The notes: generated by a model not told the origin, from the sequence alone. A DNA stretch of 59,768 nt from an uncultured Lachnospiraceae bacterium (GCA_947625755.1 CANQPJ010000012.1:1-59768); one strand, 5' to 3'. Counted from the first letter of the stretch, positions 1-9,718 are shown. Program-made: numbers and translations.

Positions 1-10
1 TACATAGAGA

Positions 11-48
11 AACAGAACTGCATTGGCAATGGCCAATGCAGTTCTGTT
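11..48 (-). terminator. Hairpin terminator after the zinc-ribbon membrane protein gene
   Basis: A perfect 17-bp inverted repeat (arms 11-27 and 32-48, 4-base loop) lies about 90 bases beyond the stop of the leftmost gene. On the minus strand it is followed by TTTCTC, a weak U-tract. On the plus strand a run of seven T starts about 10 bases after the stem, so it might also end a plus-strand transcript entering from the left. The sequence AAAAGGGGCTGTAAAAA precedes the stem on the minus strand. Confidence 0.75.
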
Positions 49-135
49 ATTTAGAGACTTTTTTTACAGCCCCTTTTGTTAACTAATCTTCGTAATGTCC
101 TTTACCAAGGGATTTTTGTCTGCTCATTTTATATT

Positions 136-1686
136 TTAATCATTGGAATCATCTGAAGTTCCGCCTTTAATGGAACCGGATTCACATGATACGGAATATG
201 TGCTTGTAGACACGCTGTTTCCGTCTTTGTCTTCAATTTCACAGTTGATAATGTAATATTCGGAAGAATCTATTTCTTTGGTTTCTTTATACTCCAAATA
301 TCCTACATTTCCATTTTTAAATTCTCCGTAATCATTCTCGAATTTACCAATGGATATTAAATAATCCATTAACTCGCTCACTGCCTGATCGTAGGAAATC
401 TTGTTCGGTGCATAATTATATGCTCTGGTGACAACCTGACTGCTGATACCTTCTTCATTGACAGCAATAAAATAAAATAAAGAATTCTCTTTTGGCATCT
501 TGATTGGTTTTGTATATACCTTATCCTTTTTGGTTGGCATGGAACCGTCTTTTGTATAATAGACTTTACAGCCATCCGGTACATCTACCGTAATTTTTTC
601 CTGCGACTCATACTCTCCGCTTTTTGGTTCAACCGTCGGTGCGTCTACAGTTTTAAACTGTAAGATATACTTAAATGAACTGTCCTTACTGCCCTTATTG
701 TTTTTATCAACAGAATATGCTCTTAATATATATATTCCTTCTGTAGAAAGATTAATCGGTTCGGTATATTCTTTTTTGGAAGTGCTGTCCGTAGGATTCG
801 TACCATCCAGCGTATAGTAGATTTTTACATCATCACCAGCCTCCAGTTTAACTTCTATCGGCTTATCATATGTTCCCTCTGCGACGCTTGCTGTCGGTAT
901 TGTCCCGCCAAATTGTTCAAGTTCTGCCCGGAGTTCTTTCGGTGCCCCGGCAATTAATGACTTGATTTGAGAGTTCATATCATTATTTTGGTACAATACA
1001 ATCAGTTCTTTATAATAATCAATATTAGTATCATCTACCTCAATTAATAATTCCAGATAATGAATTTGTTCCTGTTCATAATTTCCAAGAAGCCCATCCA
1101 CTTCATAAACCTTTTCATATGCCTTTATTTTCTGCTCTTTTGTAAATGCATTGCCGGATGCCAGAATATATTGGGATTTAGCATATTCATAATTCTTTTC
1201 ATCAAAGAATTTTTCTCCGCTGGAATAATATTTATTAAATTTTTCTGTCATAATTGACTTTTTAACTGTATATGTCGTAAAGACAGCAATAATAATCAAT
1301 GCAACCGTTATCGCTGCAATAATAATAACATTTTTTTTGGTTAACTTTGTTTTATTGTATAAAGGTTTCTTATTTTTTGAATAAGACTGCTCGACACTTT
1401 TATATTTATGCTTTACCGGAGCAATATAAGATTCATCAAAATCATCAATATCATCATCCGTGTCATCCATATATTCATCAACTTTCTTTTTTTCTGATTC
1501 CGTATTCGAAAGTTTTCCTGTATCCTCTTTTCCGGCTTCGATAGTAATTCCTGCAAAGGTGTCATCATATGTTTTGTCTACCGGTGTAGGTGTAATATCA
1601 TTCTCAAAAGTATTAATTTTTGTACCGCATTTTGTACAAAACATTGAATTTTCATCACACTCACAGCCACAATTTGGACATATCAT
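136..1686 (-). CDS. Zinc-ribbon membrane protein with TPR-like segment and two CHB_HEX_C-type repeats
   Basis: Function unknown. The chosen start (1686) has AGGAGG a few bases upstream and puts a zinc ribbon at the very N-terminus (CPNCG, then CTKCG about residues 17-21), giving 516 residues. An acidic linker and a basic patch lead to one hydrophobic segment (about residues 119-142), so the zinc ribbon should be cytoplasmic and the rest outside. The outer part has TPR-like helices with alternating Lys/Glu/Tyr, then two beta-rich repeats containing YYTLDGTNPT and YYTKDGSMPT, the signature of the chitobiase/hexosaminidase C-terminal (CHB_HEX_C_1) fold, and a small C-terminal domain. Such zinc-ribbon/one-TM proteins are common in Firmicutes and may sense or bind envelope material; that role is inference. 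A longer start 14 codons upstream lacks a good ribosome site. Confidence 0.8.
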   Translation of the reverse strand: MICPNCGCECDENSMFCTKCGTKINTFENDITPTPVDKTYDDTFAGITIEAGKEDTGKLSNTESEKKKVDEYMDDTDDDIDDFDESYIAPVKHKYKSVEQSYSKNKKPLYNKTKLTKKNVIIIAAITVALIIIAVFTTYTVKKSIMTEKFNKYYSSGEKFFDEKNYEYAKSQYILASGNAFTKEQKIKAYEKVYEVDGLLGNYEQEQIHYLELLIEVDDTNIDYYKELIVLYQNNDMNSQIKSLIAGAPKELRAELEQFGGTIPTASVAEGTYDKPIEVKLEAGDDVKIYYTLDGTNPTDSTSKKEYTEPINLSTEGIYILRAYSVDKNNKGSKDSSFKYILQFKTVDAPTVEPKSGEYESQEKITVDVPDGCKVYYTKDGSMPTKKDKVYTKPIKMPKENSLFYFIAVNEEGISSQVVTRAYNYAPNKISYDQAVSELMDYLISIGKFENDYGEFKNGNVGYLEYKETKEIDSSEYYIINCEIEDKDGNSVSTSTYSVSCESGSIKGGTSDDSND

Positions 1687-1781
1687 ATTATTGCCTCCTA
1701 ATTTATTTCTTTTTATTAGAAATATCATGTTTACTGAAATGAATATACCATATTATGAAACAGGTTTCAATTCAATAAAAA

Positions 1782-2399
1782 TTAATTTGTTTCTCTTTTT
1801 GAAAACCTGCATCCACAGAAATTCTGTCTGTATAACCGGTATTTTCCGGATAATTCAACAGAGCGCTTATATCCGTTTTTCTTTTTAAAATCTGAATATA
1901 AATACCTTACATGATACTGATTCTCCAACTTTCTACCAATACTGTTAAGTTTTTCTGCATTTTTTAAAGGACTAATGGAAAGTGTCGTTGTAAAATAATC
2001 ATAATGCTTTTTGCTTGCAATATCTGCCGTATGGGTCAGTCGTAACTCATAACATTTAAAGCATCTTTCACCACCTTCAGGGCACTGCTCTAATCCCTCT
2101 ATATAACGATAAAATTCATCCGGATGATATGTTTCTATAACAGGCGTGACAGGATGTTTAAAATTCATCTCTCCAATAAGCCGAATTAATTCTTCCGCTC
2201 TATGCTGATACTCATCCGGAGAGGAAATATTGGGATTGTAGAATAAAATATCAATCTTAAAATATTGGGATAAATACTCTAATACATAGCTGCTGCAAGG
2301 GGCACAGCAGGCATGAAGCAGTAATGTGGGAACCTCATTTTTCTCTACATGAAAATCAATGATTTTTTCTAATTCCTTCTGATAATTTATTTTATTCAT
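1782..2399 (-). CDS. queH: Epoxyqueuosine reductase QueH
   Basis: QueH (formerly DUF208) reduces epoxyqueuosine to queuosine in the wobble position of GUN tRNAs and replaces QueG in many Firmicutes. The 205-residue protein carries the family's cysteine signatures: HACCAPCSS near residues 24-32, FYNPNI, ERCFKCYELRL in the middle, FTTTLSISP, and FCGCRFS at the C-terminus, together able to hold a [4Fe-4S] cluster and a second metal site. The ATG at 2399 has AGAGG upstream; a TTG five codons earlier lies inside that ribosome site, so I reject it. The gene follows the NUDIX gene but a strong terminator separates them, so it probably has its own promoter or relies on readthrough. Confidence 0.9.
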   Translation of the reverse strand: MNKINYQKELEKIIDFHVEKNEVPTLLLHACCAPCSSYVLEYLSQYFKIDILFYNPNISSPDEYQHRAEELIRLIGEMNFKHPVTPVIETYHPDEFYRYIEGLEQCPEGGERCFKCYELRLTHTADIASKKHYDYFTTTLSISPLKNAEKLNSIGRKLENQYHVRYLYSDFKKKNGYKRSVELSGKYRLYRQNFCGCRFSKRETN

Positions 2400-2411
2400 A
2401 CAACCTCTCTG

Positions 2412-2437
2412 CAAAAAAGACAGGACAATCCTGTCTT
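2412..2437 (-). terminator. Terminator of the NUDIX gene
   Basis: Stem AAGACAGGA/TCCTGTCTT (2417-2425 and 2429-2437) with a 3-base loop, followed on the minus strand by six T. The stop codon of the NUDIX gene lies in the stem, so termination starts right at the end of the gene. Confidence 0.85.
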
Positions 2438-2897
2438 ATTTTTTGTAATTAAAACTTTTGTATCTTTTTTTAGCCTTTTTGTTTTTTTTCAAATATAAGC
2501 TGTAAGCCTTTTGAAGGATCATCTTTTCATTAGCAAATTTTAACAGATGATAGGCTTCAATATATCTGTAATAACCAGAATGATAAAAATATTCTTCGCG
2601 TTGTGGTCTACTATAATAGCTATCAGAAGTCATCAGATACCAATGTACTTCCTTTTCAACAACATCTCCCGGAATACTAAAAGAATATTCGCTTTTTCCC
2701 ACATACTCATTAATTTCCGCACTAACTCCAGTTTCTTCTTTTACCTCTCTTAATGCCGTTTCCTGATAGGTTTCTCCAGACTCTACTGTCCCTTTCGGTA
2801 ATACCCATCCTTCATACCTATGATAAAAATTTTTGTATAACAGTAAAATCTTTCCTCTGTGAATAACCACACCGCCGCAACTGGTCGCTTTTTCCAT
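2436..2897 (-). CDS. NUDIX hydrolase
   Basis: A 153-residue NUDIX phosphohydrolase. The Nudix box is complete: G at the start of GTVESGETYQETALREV, then KEETGV, with the catalytic REVKEE glutamates that bind Mg2+. The family cleaves nucleoside diphosphates linked to another moiety; the true substrate cannot be read from this sequence. The phrase WVLPKGTVE resembles Ap4A/diphosphoinositol and 8-oxo-nucleotide NUDIX proteins. The C-terminal tail is strongly basic (KKNKKAKKRYKSFNYKK), which could help binding to nucleic acid or polyphosphate; that is inference. AGGAGG upstream supports the start. Single-gene unit ending in the terminator at 2412-2437. Confidence 0.88.
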   Translation of the reverse strand: MEKATSCGGVVIHRGKILLLYKNFYHRYEGWVLPKGTVESGETYQETALREVKEETGVSAEINEYVGKSEYSFSIPGDVVEKEVHWYLMTSDSYYSRPQREEYFYHSGYYRYIEAYHLLKFANEKMILQKAYSLYLKKNKKAKKRYKSFNYKK

Positions 2898-2975
2898 AGC
2901 GATTCCTCCTGTTCCTATAGTGTGTTAATAATAAATATTACATTAAGTATACAGGAATAATTATACCAATGCAAG

Positions 2976-4463
2976 CTATTTAAAATAAGCGTCAAATACT
3001 TCTCTGGCACAATTTGTGGCAGAATTACTTCCCTGCGGCATATTCTCCAGAACAACGGCTATCGCAATTTTATCTTTTCCTTTTTTTGCATATCCGACAA
3101 ACCATGAATTTATATTATTTTTTTTATCAATTTCTGCTGTACCTGTTTTTCCATAAGCCTCATAATCAGCATAATTCAATACCTTTGCCGTACCATATTC
3201 GCAAACAGCAGACATATATTTTTTTAACTGTTTTGCATGCGCTTTAGACATAAGTCTCTTGTATTCTGTTGTATCTGTCATTTTTACAATATTTCCACTG
3301 CTGTTTTCCACATATTTTACAATATAAGGCTTCATCAATACACCATTGTTTGCAATGGCGGAGGCAATCATAGCCATGTGCGCCGGCGAAACGGTAGTTT
3401 TTCCCTGACCGATACTGGTCTGTGTAATGTCAAACTGTGAGGATTTTCTAGTAAGCGCAAACACACTTTCATTATAATCCATATCTAATGGTAAAGGTTC
3501 ATTAAATAATAGTTTTTCTGCTGTTTTCCTAAACTGCGGAATCTTTAGGTCCTTACCAATGGTAGAAAATGCGCTATTGCATGAATGTGCAAAAGCCTCC
3601 TCAAGATTTTCATTATAATGGGCTGTACCATCAAAACATTTAATTGAAAAATTATGAAAGTTTGCTTTTCCATCACAATAATATTTAAAGTTATCGTAAT
3701 TATCATTTTCTTTCATATATTCCAGCGTTGTTACAATCTTAAATATAGAACCCGGAATATATTTTCCCTGTGTGGCACGATTCACCAGTCTCGAGTCGCT
3801 GGAATCTTTTACCAAATCATCCCAAATATCATCAATGGTGTAAGGATCATAAGATGGTCTGGATGCCATGGAAAGAATAGCGCCGGTATCAGGATTCATC
3901 ACAAAAACAGCACCTTTGTAGCCGTTTAGACTATTGTAGGCAGCTCTTTGGGTACTGACACTAAGTGTGGTGTAGACATCGCACCCCTTTTCTCTTGTAT
4001 TAGAAAAATCATTAATAATTTTTTCCAACGCACTGGTCTGGGAAGATAACAAATCATAATTACACATCTTTTCCAAACCATATTTACCGTGTGACGTTAT
4101 TCCAATAGCATGGGCAAAAGTTTTTCCATATGGATATTCCCGGGTGTCGTCTGTTAAATCATCATCTGTCCCCTTTGTATCCGTGTATGCCAGTTTCTTT
4201 TTACTTCTACTGTAAATTGTTCCTCTGATGACCGTGGATGCTTTTTCATCAATTCTGTAGTTATATGTATTATTCATTATTTTCGGGCTCTCAACTACCA
4301 CAAAATAAGCATAATAGCCAATCATAAACATAAAAATCAAGGTTATAACAATCGTTGTAACCATTGCCTGTCTGTTTAATTTTCTTTTTTCCCGCTTAAC
4401 GGATTCTGATTTCCTGCGTGTCTTCGATTTTTCTGATTTGCTGGGTATTTCTCTCCTTGACAT
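2976..4463 (-). CDS. Class B penicillin-binding protein (peptidoglycan transpeptidase)
   Basis: A 495-residue monofunctional transpeptidase that crosslinks septal or lateral-wall peptidoglycan. It has a short basic cytoplasmic tail, one membrane anchor (about residues 34-55), a short dimerisation region and a transpeptidase domain with the three active-site motifs: SxxK as GSIFK (about residue 240), SxN as SCN (about 295) and KTG as KTGTAE (about 440). It overlaps the 3' end of the FtsW/RodA gene by 68 bases, has its own AAAGGAG site, and is therefore translationally linked to its glycosyltransferase partner, the usual SEDS-bPBP pairing. There is no PASTA domain. Whether this is the division, elongation or sporulation pair cannot be settled from the sequence alone. 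Confidence 0.9.
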   Translation of the reverse strand: MSRREIPSKSEKSKTRRKSESVKREKRKLNRQAMVTTIVITLIFMFMIGYYAYFVVVESPKIMNNTYNYRIDEKASTVIRGTIYSRSKKKLAYTDTKGTDDDLTDDTREYPYGKTFAHAIGITSHGKYGLEKMCNYDLLSSQTSALEKIINDFSNTREKGCDVYTTLSVSTQRAAYNSLNGYKGAVFVMNPDTGAILSMASRPSYDPYTIDDIWDDLVKDSSDSRLVNRATQGKYIPGSIFKIVTTLEYMKENDNYDNFKYYCDGKANFHNFSIKCFDGTAHYNENLEEAFAHSCNSAFSTIGKDLKIPQFRKTAEKLLFNEPLPLDMDYNESVFALTRKSSQFDITQTSIGQGKTTVSPAHMAMIASAIANNGVLMKPYIVKYVENSSGNIVKMTDTTEYKRLMSKAHAKQLKKYMSAVCEYGTAKVLNYADYEAYGKTGTAEIDKKNNINSWFVGYAKKGKDKIAIAVVLENMPQGSNSATNCAREVFDAYFK

Positions 4464-5811
4464 TTTTCGCTCCTTTTTGTGGTATTTTTCTTTTTGTTGG
4501 ATGCTTTATTGTCCCAACGATTGCCAGTCCCTGTATAATTGCAAATACAATCAGGGTACTTAATATGGAACTTCCGCCATAACTTAACAATGGAAATGTT
4601 ACGCCGGTAGACGGTATCATTTTAATTGCTCCGCCCACAGTAACAATAATCTGCACTGCATACTGTACACCAAGCCCGACACAGACTAATTTATTAAACA
4701 AGCTTATTTGCCGCATTGCTGTATTGAGGAAAGCAATAAAGCATGTCAGGCAGAGTAAAATAAGCAATATTGAAAATATCGCTCCAAATTCTTCTCCAAT
4801 TGCTGAAAAAATAAAATCCTGGTCAACGACAGGAATATCTTTTGGACGTCCCTGATACAGACCGGTTCCGGTAAATCCACCATTACCTAAAGCAAACAAT
4901 GACTGTATAATCTGATATCCGGTATCTGACGGGTCAGCCCACGGATTCTGCCATACACTCACACGGACACGGACATGGGAAAAAATATGATAGGCAAATA
5001 CTGAAGCCAGTGATAATCCACCTAAACACACAAATATATATCGCGCCTTCCTTGTAGCAATATACACCATAAAAACATATACCATAAAGAAAATCAATGC
5101 ACTGCCAAGGTCTCTGGAAGCAACCAGAATCAATACATATATTCCTGCCATCACAGCCGATAAAACAATATTTTTAAACTCTGTAGAACGACTGAGCAGT
5201 CCCGCTAAAAAAAAGACAAAAATAATTTTTACAAACTCTGATGGCTGAAAGGCAAAGCCGCCAATCTGAATGGACAGATTTGCTCCGCCGGTTTTTTCTC
5301 CAAGAATAAGAACGCTGATTAACAATGCCAGTCCTACAAAGCAATATATCCATGTAAATGATTTCCACATTTCATATCTGCTCATTAAATACGGTACAAT
5401 CAAAGATGCCATGGAAACAATCGCAACAATAATAAACTGTCTGATGCTGTATTGGAATTTTAATCTGGCAAGAATAATAAATCCAATGGTTAAGAGCATA
5501 CACATATTACTCAGAATAGCCTTATTAATGTTAGGATATATAATAGGGAAAATGCCTAACACGACAATCAGATAACATAACTGTGCACCGCCTAATACGA
5601 TTACTCCAATGTCTGTTGTATCTTTTTGGTTTAAAAATATTGTAGCAATACCTAGGAAATAAGTTAAAAATATTATTCCGTTCTGCCTTTGAAAAATACC
5701 TGATGCTTTATATGGATTTTTGCATCTGAGAGCGCTGAAACACTCCCATACATAAAAAAACATTAATAAAATAAAAAGGTATTTTGTTACAATAACTAAA
5801 AATGTACTCAT
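4396..5811 (-). CDS. SEDS peptidoglycan glycosyltransferase (FtsW/RodA/SpoVE family)
   Basis: A polytopic membrane protein of about 471 residues that polymerises lipid II into glycan strands. Its many hydrophobic helices and the conserved blocks GGAKTGGANLSI-like (here GEKTGGANLSIQIGG), QPSEFVK, RDLGSALIF, GFTGTGL and the C-terminal SYGGSS are diagnostic of SEDS proteins. The start at 5811 has GGAG eight bases upstream and begins the first membrane helix; a start 23 codons earlier adds a non-family polar tail. The gene follows the U32 peptidase gene by 19 bases and overlaps the downstream PBP gene, so the three are probably one transcript. The C-terminal tail is basic and Gln-rich and mostly cytoplasmic. 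Confidence 0.9.
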   Translation of the reverse strand: MSTFLVIVTKYLFILLMFFYVWECFSALRCKNPYKASGIFQRQNGIIFLTYFLGIATIFLNQKDTTDIGVIVLGGAQLCYLIVVLGIFPIIYPNINKAILSNMCMLLTIGFIILARLKFQYSIRQFIIVAIVSMASLIVPYLMSRYEMWKSFTWIYCFVGLALLISVLILGEKTGGANLSIQIGGFAFQPSEFVKIIFVFFLAGLLSRSTEFKNIVLSAVMAGIYVLILVASRDLGSALIFFMVYVFMVYIATRKARYIFVCLGGLSLASVFAYHIFSHVRVRVSVWQNPWADPSDTGYQIIQSLFALGNGGFTGTGLYQGRPKDIPVVDQDFIFSAIGEEFGAIFSILLILLCLTCFIAFLNTAMRQISLFNKLVCVGLGVQYAVQIIVTVGGAIKMIPSTGVTFPLLSYGGSSILSTLIVFAIIQGLAIVGTIKHPTKRKIPQKGAKNVKERNTQQIRKIEDTQEIRIR

Positions 5812-5830
5812 TGTTCTATCTCCATATATA

Positions 5831-7981
5831 TTACAATACTCCTCTTTTGAAATGTCCTCTGGTTGAGTCTGTATTATCACTTATCTCTTTATTATTTATA
5901 AACACCCCGATATATTTCTCTAAAATATTGCGGACCTGACCTTCCGTCTCCGTGGTAAAGTTCAATCTGATACTTTCTACATTTAAAGTTCTGATTTCAT
6001 TTTTATATTTTAATAAAGACAGAGGTTTACAATTATACATGATGTTATAGCAATAATCGCATACACATTTTGTTTTAAATATATTATTCAATCTGTCCTT
6101 TATTTCATACATTGTATTAGATTTGTCACACTGATTGCATGTTTTTAGTGAACAGCCGGCTGAAATCATTACCGGTATATATCCATATGCAACAAATTCT
6201 TCTTTTGCACAGCCCCTGTTCTTTAATTCCATATAATTTAATTCAAGGGGTACCGTTGTTCTGATTCCCTTGGCAAAATAATAATCTTTTGCTCTGGAGT
6301 TATATGTATACACATTATAATCAAAAATTACATTTTTTTCCATATTATTTTGGGCGAAGTAATAATATTGTTCTATATTTCTTATTAAAAAGCCGTCCCA
6401 TTCATTTATATGCGCATGAACTTTGTCATAAAATATTTTTTTATCCTTTTCCCTGAATATATACGGCATTGCAAGAAAAATTTCTTTCTTCTCGTCATGT
6501 ATTTGTTCTATTATGTCCGTTATATCACCTGTATTCACTGCAAACTCTTCCATATATATTCTTTTAACATATCTGTTTTTTATAATATGTTTTAACTGGT
6601 TTGTATTAGAAATCAGAACATGAATACTAAACTCACTGTTATTATACACAGATTTTGTATATTTTCTTTCCGGAATACTTTCTCTTTTGTATTCAAACAA
6701 AATAGCTTCCTTTACTTTGTTTATAAATTGCCGTCTTAACTGATTCAGGGCTCCCACTGTAACAAATACATTGTTTGACAAGTGAATATTCATCGTATTT
6801 AACTCAAAATCCGTATTACCTAATTTTGATATTTGTTTATATATCATATCTCTGGTAACCGGTCTGTTTTCAGCAATTTGCGGCGTTTCTCCATATTCTG
6901 TAATCTCTTTTCCGTCAATCTTTGTAGAAATCATTATCGGGCTGTTTTGCTCAATATAAATACTAATATCCAATGGATATTTCTTTTTTTTATCGATATA
7001 ATTTTTCTTTAAAAATTCTAAAAAGTCTGTATTTTCTATTCGGAATACAGGCTTTTTTAATGAAATCATTTCTCTTCCATTATGTTTATAATAATAACTT
7101 TCGCTAAAACCATTTCTGTGAAACAAATCGGCAAGCAGTTTTATATCTTTTTCCTGTACAACGTACTTTTCCGGATTTGACAAATACATATCAATATATT
7201 TTCTATAAATACTCACAACCCCCGCCACATATTCCGGTTTCTTCATACGTCCTTCAATTTTAAGGGAATATACTCCTGCCTCTATAATATCCGGTAAAAT
7301 ATTAATCGTACAAATATCCTTTGGGCTGAGAACATATTTACAGTTTCCTTCGTTTAATACTTTATTTTTCTGTATAACGTCATATTCCATTCTGCATGGC
7401 TGGGCACATTGTCCACGGTTTCCGCTTCGTCCACCAATAAAACTGCTCAATAAACACTGCCCGGAATAGCAATAACATAAGGCACCATGAACAAAACTCT
7501 CAATCTCAAGATTAGAATTGTCATGGAGCAGTTTAATCTCATCAATGGATAATTCCCTCGGCGTAACAATTCTAAATACTCCCAGTTGTTCCAGCTCATG
7601 CAGGGTAAGACTCCCCGTGATGGTCATCTGTGTACTTGCATGTATATGAAGATTAGGAAAATTTTCTCTTATAAACAGCAAAACTCCCATATCCTGTACA
7701 ATGACAGCATCAATGCCATGTTCATATAAGGGTAAAATATATTGAAATAACTGTTCTTCTATTTCTTTGTCTTTTATGAGTGTATTGACAGTCAAATATA
7801 TTTTTTTGCCAAACAGATGAGCATAGTCAATGGCTTTTAATAATTCATCCGTTGTTAAATTTTGTGCATTTGCCCTTGCTCCAAACATAGTACCGCCTGT
7901 ATATACAGCATCAGCACCTGCATTAATTGCAGCAATTACACTTTCATAATTACCGCCGGGAGCTAATAATTCTACTGACAT
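5831..7981 (-). CDS. Peptidase U32-family protein (TrhP/RlhA type, tRNA or rRNA hydroxylation)
   Basis: A 716-residue member of the U32 family with the DUF3656-like C-terminal extension. Seen: N-terminal TIM-barrel start LLAPGGNYESVIAAINAGAD, the family signature ESFVHGALCYCYSGQCLLSS with clustered cysteines, GGRSGNRGQCAQPCR, and a late cysteine group (CSLKTCNQC, CVCDYCYN) suited to an Fe-S cluster. Proteins of this family are now linked to prephenate-dependent hydroxylation of tRNA U34 (TrhP) or 23S rRNA (RlhA), and the peptidase label is historical. The gene lies between zapA and the ftsW/rodA-like gene, an order I have often seen in Clostridia. The start follows a plausible weak ribosome site. 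Confidence 0.85.
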   Translation of the reverse strand: MSVELLAPGGNYESVIAAINAGADAVYTGGTMFGARANAQNLTTDELLKAIDYAHLFGKKIYLTVNTLIKDKEIEEQLFQYILPLYEHGIDAVIVQDMGVLLFIRENFPNLHIHASTQMTITGSLTLHELEQLGVFRIVTPRELSIDEIKLLHDNSNLEIESFVHGALCYCYSGQCLLSSFIGGRSGNRGQCAQPCRMEYDVIQKNKVLNEGNCKYVLSPKDICTINILPDIIEAGVYSLKIEGRMKKPEYVAGVVSIYRKYIDMYLSNPEKYVVQEKDIKLLADLFHRNGFSESYYYKHNGREMISLKKPVFRIENTDFLEFLKKNYIDKKKKYPLDISIYIEQNSPIMISTKIDGKEITEYGETPQIAENRPVTRDMIYKQISKLGNTDFELNTMNIHLSNNVFVTVGALNQLRRQFINKVKEAILFEYKRESIPERKYTKSVYNNSEFSIHVLISNTNQLKHIIKNRYVKRIYMEEFAVNTGDITDIIEQIHDEKKEIFLAMPYIFREKDKKIFYDKVHAHINEWDGFLIRNIEQYYYFAQNNMEKNVIFDYNVYTYNSRAKDYYFAKGIRTTVPLELNYMELKNRGCAKEEFVAYGYIPVMISAGCSLKTCNQCDKSNTMYEIKDRLNNIFKTKCVCDYCYNIMYNCKPLSLLKYKNEIRTLNVESIRLNFTTETEGQVRNILEKYIGVFINNKEISDNTDSTRGHFKRGVL

Positions 7982-8018
7982 TGCCTTACTCCTATTATAA
8001 ATAAAATATCTGTAATAA

Positions 8019-8052
8019 TTAAAACGACCAGACCGAAGTCTGATCGTCTTAA
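8019..8052 (-). terminator. zapA terminator with UUCG tetraloop
   Basis: A 15-bp stem (8019-8033 with 8038-8052) closed by C(UUCG)G on the minus strand, an unusually stable tetraloop, starting directly after the zapA stop codon. It separates zapA from the U32/SEDS/PBP genes, which would then need partial readthrough or their own promoter. Confidence 0.85.
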
Positions 8053-8451
8053 TTACTTTTTAAGTTCTGTTTGAAGCTTAATAATCTCTTTTTCAAGATT
8101 TTTAATTTTTTCTAACGCTTCATTTAACTCCTTGGTCGCTGTCTCTGCCTTTGAATCAGAAACAATCAACTCATGTTTCAAATCATATACTTCTTTTTCT
8201 TTTAACTCTAAATCCCCTTCAAGCAAATCTGCCTGTTTCTTTGCTTTGAAATAGTCATTTGCAATATTAATTTCCAAAAGTATCCTCTGCATATCCATGT
8301 TCTGCATACGATAACTTTCATTTTGTTTGAAATCTAAGATCATATTATTGATATATGTGGCAACTTTTTGCAGATATGCTTCACTTTCGAAGCCGCCAAT
8401 ATTGTATATTTTCCCATCAATAATAACATCTATATAGTTTTTTGAAGACAT
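8053..8451 (-). CDS. zapA: Cell division protein ZapA
   Basis: A 132-residue ZapA-family protein. ZapA binds FtsZ and bundles its filaments at the division site. The N-terminal beta-hairpin region reads YIDVIIDGKIYNIGG, followed by YLQKVATYINNMI typical of the ZapA globular domain, and the second half is a long coiled coil rich in Glu, Lys and Leu for dimer/tetramer formation. AAGGAG lies upstream of the ATG at 8451; a start ten codons earlier contains that ribosome site and is rejected. Position next to the SEDS/PBP genes fits a division role. Confidence 0.88.
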   Translation of the reverse strand: MSSKNYIDVIIDGKIYNIGGFESEAYLQKVATYINNMILDFKQNESYRMQNMDMQRILLEINIANDYFKAKKQADLLEGDLELKEKEVYDLKHELIVSDSKAETATKELNEALEKIKNLEKEIIKLQTELKK

Positions 8452-8523
8452 AATTTTCTCCTTGCATGTGAAATCATTCAATATAATATCACAAATTCTT
8501 TAGAAATAAAAGAATAAAATGCA

Positions 8524-9672
8524 TTATTTTACTTTAACTTTCTTTGGATTTGACCAAACTGTGTATCCAGTCTTTGTTTTAACTCTTACTCTGACATATA
8601 TAGTCTTTTTGGATTTAATCTTCTTTCCTTTTAATACAGTTGAAGGTTTCTTTGACTTAACAGTTTTCTTTCCAACAAAAGATTTCTTTCTAGCATACTG
8701 GAATTCATAAGATTTAGCGCCTTTTACTTTCTTTGTGGAAACTTTAATCTTTTTCTTTCCTGCTTTTACTTTTTTCAGTTTGGATGTAGCAACCTTAGGA
8801 CCTGCGATAACCTTGAAATCTTTTACTTCAATTGTTCCGCTCATGTCATTCTCATCCGGGAAAGTATATGCTAATGCACCAAAGGCAAGCATAATACCTG
8901 CAGTTTTTTGTTTGTAAGCAATATTATCGCCTACGATTGTAAATTTCACTGTAACATTAACATAATCATCATTTCTGCTGTCTAAAGCAATAACAGATAT
9001 TTTGTCATTCTGCTTATTTGTCTTAATAGTGCTTAAAACGCTCTTTCCTTTGTATGTTGCTGTAATTTTTGTTCCCTTGTGTGCAGGATCGCCATCAATC
9101 TCTTTATTCTTATATGCCTTAACATGAATATGTTTAACATAATTCATTTTTCCTGTCGGCTGATTGTATCCTGTACCGTCAGGACGATCTTTAGGCTCTA
9201 CAATCTCATTTTTGAGAGTACTCTTGATTTTAAAAGATGCTGTGTATGTACGACCTTTATCAATCTTTAAAATCTTCTTTGCTGTAACTCCCCATGGGTT
9301 GTTTGCTGTACATAAGTAAATAGGATTTCCTTTCTTGTCAAGTCCGCCAATTGGATCCCATTTAGCACTGGAGCCTGTACTTGTAATATTCATTGTAAAT
9401 CCAGTAGATGTCTGTGATGTGATTTTTGCATTTTCTGTGTAGTTTTTCTTTGTGTCGACAGCAGCATTGTTATATTTCTGACCGTCTTTCTTCAACGCAT
9501 CTTCCCATTCACCGCCATCTTCTCTGGTATGAATGGAATATCCCTGCCATTTCACACCATTAGATATATCTGTACCTTGTTTTACAGCGGCTGGTACTAT
9601 ACCCGCCAAACCAACTACCATTGTCAATGACAAAACTGCAGCTGTTACTTTTTTGAATAAATTTTTTCTCAT
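8524..9672 (-). CDS. Secreted protein with lysine-rich FN3-like C-terminal domain
   Basis: Not recognised as a known enzyme. A clear Sec signal peptide (MRKNLFKK, then AAVLSLTMVVGLAGIVPAA) begins the 382-residue protein. The middle (about residues 35-290) is beta-rich with many Thr, Asn and Asp (SIHTREDGGEWED, GFTMNITSTGSSAKWDPIGG, TYTASFKIKSTLKN), resembling a carbohydrate-binding jelly roll. The last 85 residues are very basic and FN3-like (KKIKVSTKKVKGAKSYEFQY, TIYVRVRVKTKTGYTVWSNP), a domain also found on the beta-helix protein at 26452-29139. In Lachnospiraceae this tail is common on secreted proteins and may bind the anionic cell wall; that is inference. The gene stands alone between zapA and ruvB. 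Confidence 0.75.
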   Translation of the reverse strand: MRKNLFKKVTAAVLSLTMVVGLAGIVPAAVKQGTDISNGVKWQGYSIHTREDGGEWEDALKKDGQKYNNAAVDTKKNYTENAKITSQTSTGFTMNITSTGSSAKWDPIGGLDKKGNPIYLCTANNPWGVTAKKILKIDKGRTYTASFKIKSTLKNEIVEPKDRPDGTGYNQPTGKMNYVKHIHVKAYKNKEIDGDPAHKGTKITATYKGKSVLSTIKTNKQNDKISVIALDSRNDDYVNVTVKFTIVGDNIAYKQKTAGIMLAFGALAYTFPDENDMSGTIEVKDFKVIAGPKVATSKLKKVKAGKKKIKVSTKKVKGAKSYEFQYARKKSFVGKKTVKSKKPSTVLKGKKIKSKKTIYVRVRVKTKTGYTVWSNPKKVKVK

Positions 9673-9718
9673 TTTATCCTTCCTCCTAAAAATTTTTCAT
9701 AAATATAGAATAACATTT